64,000 nt of DNA from positions 738,703 to 802,702 of the forward strand of contig NZ_CM001437.1 in NCBI RefSeq assembly GCF_000243275.1. The letters are read 5' to 3'. The DNA comes from Myroides odoratus DSM 2801. Lineage in GTDB: Bacteria; Bacteroidota; Bacteroidia; Flavobacteriales; Flavobacteriaceae. This document shows positions 36,957 to 44,538 of the stretch, piece after piece; the stretch's first letter is position 1; the number at the start of each line of letters is the position of its first letter. The notes under the pieces were generated by a model. It had not been told where the DNA came from. It ran no database searches and saw nothing but the letters and a program-made list of their open reading frames with translations. Position numbers and translations under genes: made by a program.

Positions 36957-37591
36957 CTATTCTTTAATCTTGATTGTTTTTACACTCCATAAAATAGCGT
37001 ATATCAAATATCTAAATACAAATAAGATAGAAAAGCAAATAATTAATATTTCGTCAAATGAAAATTCATTTTTATAAAAAAAACTTTCTTTAAGTTCTTT
37101 TGAATGCAAATAGAAACTTCTAACAGATTCATATTCATCACAATCTGCATTAGCTCCAATAGTTATATCCTCTTTAAACTCTTCATACGAAAAGTCTGTC
37201 TATATTTAGTTTTAAGCCATTTATAAAAGAAAACAATATTACTATCATTCAGATCAAAAACTTTATCTAACAATTCTCCATAAGTCAAATCTAGCTCATT
37301 ATTATAATCAGGCGTTTGTTCATAAGCAATATTTTCATCTTGTTTATTACGAACTACAACTGCATAAAGCTTAAACCTCTTGCATTCAATACCAGAAAAA
37401 CTTTTTAAATTATTTAAATCATGCTTATTATTAAACTCAATGATAATATTTTCAATATTTGAAATGCTTTTCTGTTTTTCAGTTGATATTTTTTTAAACA
37501 AATAAGTTCCCCCTATTGATAAAACAACAGTTAATAATAGAAAAAGAAATTCTCTAGCGATTGCTTTTTTGATTTTTAAAGATAATTGCAT
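36957..37591 (-). pseudogene. Frameshifted membrane protein upstream of the KAP ATPase
   Basis: From the ATG at 37591 the frame codes for an N-terminal membrane helix (about residues 12-32) and a domain ending in FFYKWLKTKY, then stops at 37163. Shifting frame by one base near 37200 reopens reading: DFSYEEFKEDITIGANADCD, then a long segment with a second membrane helix (ILIICFSILFVFRYLIYAI), ending at TAG 36959-36957. The joined product would be about 210 residues with two helices bracketing a soluble domain. It ends 40 bp before the KAP start, so the two were probably co-transcribed. Either a real frameshift or a one-base sequence error explains it. Confidence 0.75.
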
Positions 37592-37632
37592 GCTTTTTTA
37601 TGTTAACAAAAACCAAATATACACAAATAAAA

Positions 37633-37656
37633 AATGCGATCTGTTTAGACCGCATT
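37633..37656 (-). terminator. Terminator of the CI-like repressor gene
   Basis: A 10-bp stem with one mismatch (AATGCGGTCT / AGATCGCATT) around four bases, followed on the minus strand by six T residues, 12 bp past the repressor stop. Confidence 0.75.
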
Positions 37657-37668
37657 AATATGACTTAT

Positions 37669-38502
37669 TTAAAAACTCCTTTTTATAACATTGAATATCT
37701 GATATACATCGTTTGCAGGATACTCAAAATCTTTATGTTGGGGGTTTCTACTAAGCAGCTTAAACATCCCCGTTTCTTTATTATAACCTCCGATGTCCTT
37801 GTGCATGATGCCTGATTTAGTAACGAAAATCAAGCCATATTTTGTAGTATGTAAATTATCCCAAAATTGTCGGCCAATCTCGCGCGCTAATATTTCAGAA
37901 CCACCTGGTGTATCATAACCGCCTTCATTCCACATCGAATCACCTTCTGAAACAAAGCAAATGTAATTTCCTTTTGCGATATGGTCAGCCTTAAAACGAA
38001 TAGTATCAAATCCATTAAAGCTATTCATTTCGTCTTGATAACATTCTATATAAGACGCGTACGCGGGGAAAGGAACTTTTATAACCTCTATTTCAATTCT
38101 GTTGTTTGGGTATAGGTAAAACTTATTATTATTCGAATTAGTAAAGACTTCTACTTCATCGTCAACAAAATCAGTATCAATTTCAAATACTGTATTATTA
38201 CTTTCTTTAGAACCTACTTCATAAGGAATGCTTGGTTCACCCGCTATTGAATGACTCTTAGCATCAATAAACATTTCGCCCTTACCTTGTAATTGATATT
38301 CTACGGAAATACCGAATAATTCACATAATTTAAGTACTACATCAATTCCAACATTTTGTCTTGTGCTCAATATATCTGATAAAGTAGAACTTGATATACC
38401 TAAAGATTCAGCTAAATCACCTTTTGTTCTAACTTTTTTCGTGTTAATTAAAATTTTAACACTATTGATAAACTGCTGATTTACAAAGTCTTTAATCATC
38501 AT
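37669..38502 (-). CDS. S24-type phage repressor (CI-like) with XRE HTH
   Basis: A 277-residue protein with an N-terminal HTH (residues 12-65: KGDLAESLGISSSTLSDILS) and a linker. Its C-terminal S24/LexA-like domain has the catalytic serine setting SEGDSMW and a later VTKSGIMHKDI strand that can hold the lysine. Such repressors bind operators next to their own gene and are inactivated by self-cleavage or an antirepressor. It is transcribed leftward, opposite to the early operon. The 425-bp region in between contains palindromes, and a KilA-N antirepressor comes next. Start at 38502 or the adjacent Met at 38499. Confidence 0.88.
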   Translation of the reverse strand: MMIKDFVNQQFINSVKILINTKKVRTKGDLAESLGISSSTLSDILSTRQNVGIDVVLKLCELFGISVEYQLQGKGEMFIDAKSHSIAGEPSIPYEVGSKESNNTVFEIDTDFVDDEVEVFTNSNNNKFYLYPNNRIEIEVIKVPFPAYASYIECYQDEMNSFNGFDTIRFKADHIAKGNYICFVSEGDSMWNEGGYDTPGGSEILAREIGRQFWDNLHTTKYGLIFVTKSGIMHKDIGGYNKETGMFKLLSRNPQHKDFEYPANDVYQIFNVIKRSF

Positions 38503-38522
38503 AATTAAATTATTTTTCGGTT

Positions 38523-38544
38523 AATCAGAAAAAATAATCTGATT
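38523..38544. promoter_or_regulatory. Candidate repressor operator (7-bp inverted repeat)
   Basis: aatcaga and tctgatt are separated by eight A/T bases, 21 bp upstream of the repressor start and just before the TATATTTG box. The size and position suit an HTH dimer operator. Confidence 0.5.
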
Positions 38545-38873
38545 TAATTTTTATTTTCGGCAATACCGTATATATTTGTAATAACAAAACACCACACAAG
38601 TTTACCCTTTTCAAAAACAAACTTGTGTAGTGATATCAAAAGCTCTTTGACATATTGGGAAACAAATGTTTTAATTTAGATTATAAACTATTGACGTAGT
38701 TCTCTATTTTAATTCACTTTGTTTCAAAACGCCACGAGGGGCGTCAATACCTGTCAGAAATTTTTTGTTTTATAATTATCTAAAAATCACTTGAATGATA
38801 CATTAGTTTTTAATTACTAAAACTAATTAAACTAGCATAATTATAATGCAAAAATACTCATTTAAGCACTTTG

Positions 38874-38897
38874 TAACAAGCATATATATGCTTGTTA
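38874..38897. promoter_or_regulatory. 24-bp perfect palindrome upstream of the KilA-N gene
   Basis: TAACAAGCATAT followed by its exact complement, ending 30 bp before the ATG at 38928. It has no T tract on either side, so it is more likely a protein-binding site than a terminator. Confidence 0.6.
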
Positions 38898-38927
38898 TCG
38901 TTAATATTTTCTTAAATATAAGTATTT

Positions 38928-39710
38928 ATGGAACATATATTCCAATATAATAATCAAAACATAACATTTCAACTTGGGAATGGAGATGTAATGGTTAACG
39001 CAACACAAATGGCTAAGCCGTTTGGAAAGACAACTAAAGACTACCTTAAAACTCAATCTACCAACGAATTACTGCAAGCTTTATCCAGTAGGAGAAAAAT
39101 CCTACTGACTGATTTAGTGGTAGTTACAAATGGAGGAAGCAACCCAGGAACTTGGATGCATGAAGACATTGCTCTTGATTTTGCTCAATGGTTATCGATT
39201 GATTTCAAACTATGGTGCAATGACTGAATAAAAGAGCTATTACAAAAAGGTTTTACAGCTACTCCAGATAAATTAGAAGAACTTATTCAAAATCCTGACT
39301 TAATAATCACTTTAGCCACTCAATTAAAGGTTGAGCGAGAAGAAAAAGAAAGGTTATTGATTGATAACAACAGAATGAAACCACGAGATGAGTACATCAA
39401 CAAAGTATTTGAATCATCAAGTTTAGTTCAATTATCTGAAGCTGCAAAGCTGTTGGGATTAGGTATAGGTAGAAATACTTTATATGCAGTTCTACGTGAG
39501 AAGAAAATGATTTTTCAAAACTCAACAGAGCCAATTCAATATTATGTAGATAAAGGATATTTTGTAATGAAACAGGAATTAAAGCAAATACCTGTTAATG
39601 GAATAATGGTCCCTAAAGTAGTGTCACAAACATTTGTAACACAAAAAGGGTTAGCTTATATAGCTAAAATTTTAAACGTAATAACAACCAATCAAAACCA
39701 AAAATCATGA
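38928..39710 (+). pseudogene. KilA-N / antirepressor protein interrupted by an in-frame TGA
   Basis: A single frame from ATG 38928 to TGA 39708-39710 is broken only at codon 100 (TGA, 39225-39227). Before it lies a KilA-N domain (MVNATQMAKPFGKTTKDYL, GGSNPGTWMHEDIALDFAQW, ending LWCND). After it the frame continues IKELLQKG, then the phage antirepressor KilAC domain with LSEAAKLLGLGIGRNTLYAV and FVTQKGLAYIAKIL. Relatives usually have a basic residue at the stop position, so CGA or AGA to TGA is the likely change. An ATG at 39375 could restart translation of the KilAC part. Its intact form would oppose the CI-like repressor. Confidence 0.85.
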
Positions 39711-39991
39711 GCAAGAAAAAATTATCCAGTGATAAATTAAGAGAGTTATTTTTAGCTGACTTTATAGATCTATTACTAAAATACAATGCTTCTTATGAAA
39801 TTTCTAAAGAACAAAATCAAATTTGGATAGAAGCTGGTTCTTTTGATTTAAAACGAATAACAAAAAAAGGAAATACTAAGACAATAAAAACAGAGGCTGC
39901 TTTATTTGATCTTCCTTGCAAAATAGACATAAACAGAGATACAACTTTCTTTGATTTATTAAATGACTTAAAATTTTACACAGAACAATAA
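39707..39991 (+). CDS. Hypothetical early phage protein, 94 residues
   Basis: The ATG overlaps the preceding stop (ATGA), which indicates translational coupling. The product is charged and mixed alpha/beta with no motif that I recognise. It is the second gene of the rightward early operon. Confidence 0.7.
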   Translation: MSKKKLSSDKLRELFLADFIDLLLKYNASYEISKEQNQIWIEAGSFDLKRITKKGNTKTIKTEAALFDLPCKIDINRDTTFFDLLNDLKFYTEQ

Positions 39992-40007
39992 AACAAGCAA
40001 TTTCAAA

Positions 40008-40265
40008 ATGGCACAAAATATTATTGACACACAAGTTGAGAAAATCGAATTATTAACTTATGTACAAGTTTGCGAATTAATGAAAATTAAGGCTACTACT
40101 TTTTATAGATTCTATAACAACAAGCTAACCGCTTATAAAAATGCAGAGAGACCAGAAGATAAAAAAAAGTACTACAACAAGAAAGAAGTTGTCGCTTTAA
40201 TTGAAAGTAGAAAAAAAACACCTACAAAAGTAGTTGTCGCAAGAAAAGCAGTAGATAATGATTAA
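40008..40265 (+). CDS. Small HTH DNA-binding protein (excisionase/MerR-like)
   Basis: 85 residues. LLTYVQVCELMKIKATTFYR and the following LTAYKNA...KKYYNKKEVVALIESRK give a winged HTH of the kind found in excisionases and helix-turn-helix domain proteins of Bacteroidota elements, with a basic tail. It may regulate or assist excision. The end overlaps a small membrane-peptide gene by 8 bp. Confidence 0.7.
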   Translation: MAQNIIDTQVEKIELLTYVQVCELMKIKATTFYRFYNNKLTAYKNAERPEDKKKYYNKKEVVALIESRKKTPTKVVVARKAVDND

Positions 40266-40359
40266 TCTTTTACACGACCTATTAACTGTACTGGGTGTTA
40301 TGGTAGCTACCCTTTACTTTATTCTCCTAAGCCTACCAAAATCAAGAAAACCGAAGTAG
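40258..40359 (+). CDS. Single-helix small membrane protein, 33 residues
   Basis: ATG 40258, TAG 40357-40359, overlapping the previous gene by 8 bp and ending one base before the next ATG. LLTVLGVMVATLYFILLSL is a clear membrane helix followed by a basic tail (PKSRKPK), so the C-terminus would be cytoplasmic. The tight packing between two genes supports it. Function unknown. Confidence 0.55.
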   Translation: MINLLHDLLTVLGVMVATLYFILLSLPKSRKPK

Positions 40360-40360
40360 T

Positions 40361-40702
40361 ATGAACGCTACACCTTATATCGAAAATGGTAAATGGAAAC
40401 TTTTTGATAAAACCTATACCGAACAGACAGAAGCCGACAAAATTATTTTTGACGGCTTTTTTAATACCATTAGAAAACACATTGAGTTCCTTACAAATGA
40501 GCGAGCAAAAGAAATATGTAGTAACGGCTTATTTCCGTTACGGGGATCACGTGAACCACGCAGATATAACTGTTTTAGCTTCTTCTCCAGAGGAAGCGAA
40601 AGAAAAAGCAAGTTTACCACCTTGCTACAAAATATTCGAAAAACACATTTTTTAAACATCGGGAAACATGTCAGAAAACAAAAACCTACCGCAAACATTT
40701 AG
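40361..40702 (+). CDS. Hypothetical phage protein; C-terminal half overlaps another frame
   Basis: ATG at 40361 right after a stop. Residues 1-50 (MNATPYIENGKWKLFDKTYT and onward to KHIEFLTNERAKE) look like a genuine phage protein. From about residue 52 the sequence turns into a composition (RGSREPRRYNCFSFFSRGSE) typical of an out-of-frame reading of the gene at 40497. The true protein may therefore be short, with its stop lost by mutation. It overlaps the next gene at 40668 by 35 bp. No function recognised. Confidence 0.5.
   Translation: MNATPYIENGKWKLFDKTYTEQTEADKIIFDGFFNTIRKHIEFLTNERAKEICSNGLFPLRGSREPRRYNCFSFFSRGSERKSKFTTLLQNIRKTHFLNIGKHVRKQKPTANI
40497..40655 (+). CDS. Small hypothetical protein in a second frame, 52 residues
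   Basis: ATG 40497 to TAA 40653-40655. The product MSEQKKYVVTAYFRYGDHVN continues with ADITVLASSPEEAKEKA and reads as a small alpha/beta phage protein with sensible residue use. It lies 12 bp before the next gene, a more typical spacing than the 35-bp overlap of the longer frame. One of the two overlapping frames is probably the true coding frame in this segment, and I favour this one for 40500-40655. Confidence 0.55.
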   Translation: MSEQKKYVVTAYFRYGDHVNHADITVLASSPEEAKEKASLPPCYKIFEKHIF

Positions 40703-42182
40703 CATTGAAAATTTTAATGTAAACGCATTAGAGGAAGTAAAAAACAAAAGAGAAGCGCAGCTTAAAATAGTAGAAGATAATCCCTACACGGAGATTACAG
40801 ACACTGAAACCTACACAACAGCCAAGAAACACAGAACAGCTTATGTAACTGCAAGGACTTCGTTAACTAAAGAAAAGAAAGTCGTAATAGACAAGGTGAA
40901 AGAAAAGATTACTAAGCCAATCTCCGATTTGTATGACGAATTTATTGACATCACAAAACCTCATGAAGAAAAACAACAAAAAGAAGTTACACGTTGGGAG
41001 GACATAAAAGAAAATGAACGCCTAGCTAAATTGCAAATCGAAGAAGATCGTAAGCAAGCACACCGTGACAACATCAAAACCATTGCCACTACTGTTTCGG
41101 AGGAAATCAAAAACTTGGACTACAACGCATCACTTACCTATGAGGTAAAACCCTTGTTAAACGGAGAGGAGGTTTCTCCTGATTCTTTTGAAGAGTTTAA
41201 AGGAGATTTACTAGGCGAATTGGAAAGTTTAAAGTTTCTTTTATCAAGCAAAAAGGATACTCTAAAGGAGCAAGAAGATTTGCGAGTTGAACGAGAAAGA
41301 CTAGAGAACGAGAGAAAGGAAAACGAGAGAATCAGTGGACATAAACAAGCAATTCAAGACTACTACAATTGTTGGATTAACAGAATTTACTCCGTTACAT
41401 TTGAGAACTTCAAAGCATTGAAGTCTTTTTTCAATAAAGAATCCCCTATTAGAGTTGATGAGTTTCAAAAAGAATATGCTGCTAAACGCGCTGAACTTGT
41501 AAAAGAGTTTGAACAACGCGAAACTTTGCTCAATAACCAAGAGCAACAACGAATTGAACTTGAAAAACAACGTCAAAAACAAGAAGCTGAAGCAAAAAGA
41601 ATCGCTGAGGAAAACGCCAAAAAACAAGCAGAAATCGAAGCAACTCAAAAAGCGGAACAAGAGCGCATCCAAGCTGAAAACAAACGCTTAGAAGAAGAAA
41701 AACAAGCTTTACAAAAAGAGAAAGACGAACTTCTGAAATCACAACGTATTCAGACTTTGAAAAACTTAGGTTTCGACGATGATTTAGTGTTAGATACTGA
41801 AAATGTAAAAATAATTTTAGAAGAATCTCAATTGCTTTGTTCAGAAGAAGAGTTTACTACTTTTATTCAAGAAACAGAAGAAAGACTAGCTTTTGTTCCT
41901 CCTGGGCTAGAAGGAGTACCTACAAAAACAACATTTACAGAAACTAAGCATTTTTCTATTTGTTCTATTAAAAGAATCGAAGATGATATTCAAGAAGCTG
42001 AATACGAAGAGCCTTCTTTAATGCACTTAGAATCAATTCAAGATGGCAACCTTAATCTAGTTATGTTGAATGACTACCAGGAGGAAATGCAAACACTTCT
42101 AAACGACTTCTGCGATTACTGTTTATCGAAACACGGTCACATTGACCAAGAATTTATTGTTGAATTTTTAACTCGTGAATAA
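40668..42182 (+). CDS. Coiled-coil phage protein (DUF1351-like)
   Basis: A 504-residue protein. The N-terminal 150 residues match the layout of DUF1351-type phage proteins: a short lead, then TYTTAKKHRTAYVTARTSL and a helical KEKKVVIDKVKEKITKPISD segment. A very long charged coiled coil follows (about 190-360, rich in E, K, Q and R), then a globular C-terminus. Such proteins often sit next to RecT/Erf annealing genes in early operons, as here, but a precise role is not established. Its stop overlaps the next start (TAATG). Confidence 0.7.
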   Translation: MSENKNLPQTFSIENFNVNALEEVKNKREAQLKIVEDNPYTEITDTETYTTAKKHRTAYVTARTSLTKEKKVVIDKVKEKITKPISDLYDEFIDITKPHEEKQQKEVTRWEDIKENERLAKLQIEEDRKQAHRDNIKTIATTVSEEIKNLDYNASLTYEVKPLLNGEEVSPDSFEEFKGDLLGELESLKFLLSSKKDTLKEQEDLRVERERLENERKENERISGHKQAIQDYYNCWINRIYSVTFENFKALKSFFNKESPIRVDEFQKEYAAKRAELVKEFEQRETLLNNQEQQRIELEKQRQKQEAEAKRIAEENAKKQAEIEATQKAEQERIQAENKRLEEEKQALQKEKDELLKSQRIQTLKNLGFDDDLVLDTENVKIILEESQLLCSEEEFTTFIQETEERLAFVPPGLEGVPTKTTFTETKHFSICSIKRIEDDIQEAEYEEPSLMHLESIQDGNLNLVMLNDYQEEMQTLLNDFCDYCLSKHGHIDQEFIVEFLTRE

Positions 42183-42454
42183 TGGCACTAAAAGTAGAAG
42201 TTGACCTAAGCGACGAGCAACTTAAAAAAATCGCAGAATACATTTCGACTTTCGGATTATTGCCTGATTTGTCTAGTAAGGGAAAACCCTTAGATGAACA
42301 ATTTATGACCGTAAAACAAGTGGCACACTTCACTGACCAATCTACCCAAACAGTTATAAACCACATCAAGCAAGGGTTACTGAAATCTAACAAAATAGGA
42401 AAATCTCACCGAATATCTCGACAAGCCCTAAAAGACTATACCCATGGAGAATGA
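42182..42454 (+). CDS. Helix-turn-helix (excisionase-type) protein
   Basis: 90 residues. After a short helix, FMTVKQVAHFTDQSTQTVIN, HIKQGLLKSNKIGKSHRISR and QALKDY fit the HTH_17/excisionase family of small winged-helix DNA-binding proteins. Its start overlaps the preceding stop (TAATG), and its end overlaps the following gene by 11 bp. Confidence 0.75.
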   Translation: MALKVEVDLSDEQLKKIAEYISTFGLLPDLSSKGKPLDEQFMTVKQVAHFTDQSTQTVINHIKQGLLKSNKIGKSHRISRQALKDYTHGE

Positions 42455-42686
42455 CGAATTTTTATATACCCCTCACTCCTACCCTGCTGAGGATAGTTTG
42501 AAGTTCAGAGGGTTTAAGGAATTATCCTCTTTGATTACTGACCAAGACAAAGACCTTTTTATCATCATCAACAAAACAAGAAAGCAATTTTTTATTGTTG
42601 GTGATAGTGTTTTAAAACACTCACAAAGGCTTACAACAATCAATTTAATCACTTTAAAAGACCTACAAAAATGGCAAACGAAATAA
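42444..42686 (+). CDS. Hypothetical phage protein, 80 residues
   Basis: ATG at 42444 inside the end of the HTH gene; its own end overlaps the RecT-like gene by 16 bp. Acidic N-terminus and a beta-rich FIIINKTRKQFFIVGDS core. No family recognised. Confidence 0.65.
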   Translation: MENDEFLYTPHSYPAEDSLKFRGFKELSSLITDQDKDLFIIINKTRKQFFIVGDSVLKHSQRLTTINLITLKDLQKWQTK

Positions 42687-43630
42687 GCACACTCCCTCAT
42701 TATCAATTAGCAGCAGCAGAAACCATAAACGAACAAGTACTTGCCGTTTTATCTGATAAGAGTCAGAACTTCAAAAACGCTTTTGCAATGGCCAATGCGA
42801 TTTCAATAATCCGAAATACATTAACTCCAGAGGTAATGCAACCTATTATGAGCTTAGCTGGTTCTAAGCTTGGTTTTAGAACAGATAAAGATAAACCCTC
42901 AAAAGGGCAAACTCCTCAACCCTATTCACTAGATATTGTAAAGGATTGTTTAATTGATGCTGTATTGTTAGGGTTAAATCCTACAGGTAATCAATTCAAT
43001 ATCATTGCGAGCAATATGTATGTAACCAAGGAAGGTTTTACTTTCTTACTTAAAAAGATTAAAGGGCTTCGTTACAGTATTATTTATCCATCAACAAACT
43101 TTGCTCAAAACAGAGAAACTGCGCAAGTTAATTGCGAAGTAACATACCAAATCGGAGAAGAAAAACCAATCAAACAATTACTTGAATTTACAGTAAAATC
43201 TGGACCTTATGCAACAACCGATTCTTGTAATGGCAAAGCAGAGCGAAAAGCTAAATGTTGGTTGTATAATCATATTGAAGGAACTGATATCACAGATGGT
43301 GACGCAGAAGATATTCAGTACACAGAAGTAAGTTCAACAAGGCTTTCTAAAGAAGAGCAGATAAAAGAAAAAGAACTAAGCCGATTGAAAGATCATTTAG
43401 AAAGAGCTGATAAATTAAGTGCTATTTTACAAGTCAAACAATCGATTGCGGATTCGGATAATTTTGAGTTACAAGAACTTTATAACTCAAAAGAAAATGA
43501 GCTTATCCCCTTAGCAATCCAAGGTATTGAAAACTTGAAAGACCTTGAAAAACTTTCTCCACACATTGAGCAAATAGAACACATTGTTTTGCTAGATGAT
43601 AAAAAGAGGGAATTAGGTGCCCAAGCCTAA
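42671..43630 (+). CDS. RecT-like single-strand annealing protein
   Basis: A 319-residue protein. Residues 95-135 (LDIVKDCLIDAVLLGLNPTG, then NIIASNMYVTKEGFTFLLKK) match the RecT pattern of a helix with an LxP turn followed by strands carrying basic residues. The alternating strand region to about residue 190 agrees. The C-terminal 100 residues are a helical, charged tail. RecT proteins pair complementary single strands during phage recombination. A PD-(D/E)XK exonuclease encoded at 44539 would supply the single strands. The family call rests on pattern only. Confidence 0.65.
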   Translation: MANEISTLPHYQLAAAETINEQVLAVLSDKSQNFKNAFAMANAISIIRNTLTPEVMQPIMSLAGSKLGFRTDKDKPSKGQTPQPYSLDIVKDCLIDAVLLGLNPTGNQFNIIASNMYVTKEGFTFLLKKIKGLRYSIIYPSTNFAQNRETAQVNCEVTYQIGEEKPIKQLLEFTVKSGPYATTDSCNGKAERKAKCWLYNHIEGTDITDGDAEDIQYTEVSSTRLSKEEQIKEKELSRLKDHLERADKLSAILQVKQSIADSDNFELQELYNSKENELIPLAIQGIENLKDLEKLSPHIEQIEHIVLLDDKKRELGAQA

Positions 43631-44036
43631 AACTTGTGAATGTGGTAAGGAATTTATACAGTATAATTCACTTCAAAAATACTGCTCCTATCCTTGCCAA
43701 ATGAAATACGCTAAACCTAAGCGAATCAATCAGGTTTCCAAAAAAAGACAAGAGGATAATGAAATCTACAAAGTTATCCGACAAGAGTTCCTCTCTAAAG
43801 AATACAATCAGAAATGTTTTATCGAACAATGCAATAAGCAAGCAACCACTATCGAACATACACGTGGACGCGTTGGTTATGCAGACGATTGGGCAAGAGA
43901 AAACGGAATAACACTTTTTCTAGATGTCAGATTTTGGAAACCTTGTTGTTTAGAACACAATCTCGAATTAGAGAGAAATCCAGAATTATCAAAACAATAT
44001 CAACTCTCCAGAATACATGGAGGCAAAAAAGAATAA
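43617..44036 (+). CDS. Zinc-finger / HNH-type nuclease-like protein
   Basis: A 139-residue protein beginning with GTG at 43617, overlapping the RecT-like gene by 14 bp. The N-terminal zinc ribbon has Cys7, Cys9, Cys23 and Cys27 (CECGKEF...KYCSYPC). The second half has CFIEQCNKQATTIEHTRGR and PCCLEHNLELERNPEL, the C..C...H...C..HN arrangement of compact HNH nucleases. It could process recombination intermediates as NinG-type proteins do (inference). Confidence 0.65.
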   Translation: MPKPKTCECGKEFIQYNSLQKYCSYPCQMKYAKPKRINQVSKKRQEDNEIYKVIRQEFLSKEYNQKCFIEQCNKQATTIEHTRGRVGYADDWARENGITLFLDVRFWKPCCLEHNLELERNPELSKQYQLSRIHGGKKE

Positions 44037-44040
44037 TAAT

Positions 44041-44532
44041 ATGATACTAAAAATAGAAGTCGATTTAACTGACATATATACAGAATATGAAAGCGAAGCA
44101 TCAATTACGGATTTAATAAAAGATGAAATAGCGCATAGAATCAAAAAAGATGCTTACGAGATGTTTTCTAAAGATGCAAAAGAGTCTTTTACCAACCAAG
44201 TGGTTAGGAGAATTGAATTAGATAAAGAACTTAAAATACAAGAGCTATTAAAAGAGTTGTTTTCTAACAAAAAGATTTTCAAAACAAATTATAACGGAGA
44301 AATCACAGAAATGACTTTAGAAGAAAAAATATCATATGAACTTGAGAGAAATTACAATAACGAATCAAAGTTCAATGATTACTTCAGAAAGCATTTTGAG
44401 AATTGTACCGCACAAATTTCTAAGGAGTTAAAGGATAGATACGATTTGCTTTTTGCAAGTCAAATTGTTGCGAAACTAAACGAACAAGGCATGCTAAAAG
44501 AAGATGTTGCTAAAATTCTACTTAACAAGTAA
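44041..44532 (+). CDS. Hypothetical phage protein, 163 residues
   Basis: Start taken at ATG 44041 (MILKIEVDLTDIYTEYESEA), 4 bp after the preceding stop. An in-frame ATG at 44017 would add eight residues. The protein is acidic and almost wholly helical. No family recognised. It lies between the HNH-like protein and the exonuclease. Confidence 0.65.
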   Translation: MILKIEVDLTDIYTEYESEASITDLIKDEIAHRIKKDAYEMFSKDAKESFTNQVVRRIELDKELKIQELLKELFSNKKIFKTNYNGEITEMTLEEKISYELERNYNNESKFNDYFRKHFENCTAQISKELKDRYDLLFASQIVAKLNEQGMLKEDVAKILLNK

Positions 44533-44538
44533 TAACCT

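Larger units (their letters stand above)
38503..38927. promoter_or_regulatory. Divergent control region between CI-like repressor and early genes
   Basis: 425 bp without a gene. It holds TATATTTG (38571-38578, a -7 box), an inverted repeat near the repressor start, and a TTTG at 38646-38649 with taatttag at 38672-38679 that may form a second rightward promoter. It also has a G/C-rich hairpin with an outer attgacg/cgtcaat pairing (38691-38748) and a 24-bp palindrome near the KilA-N start. The layout is that of a lambda-like switch. Confidence 0.6.
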
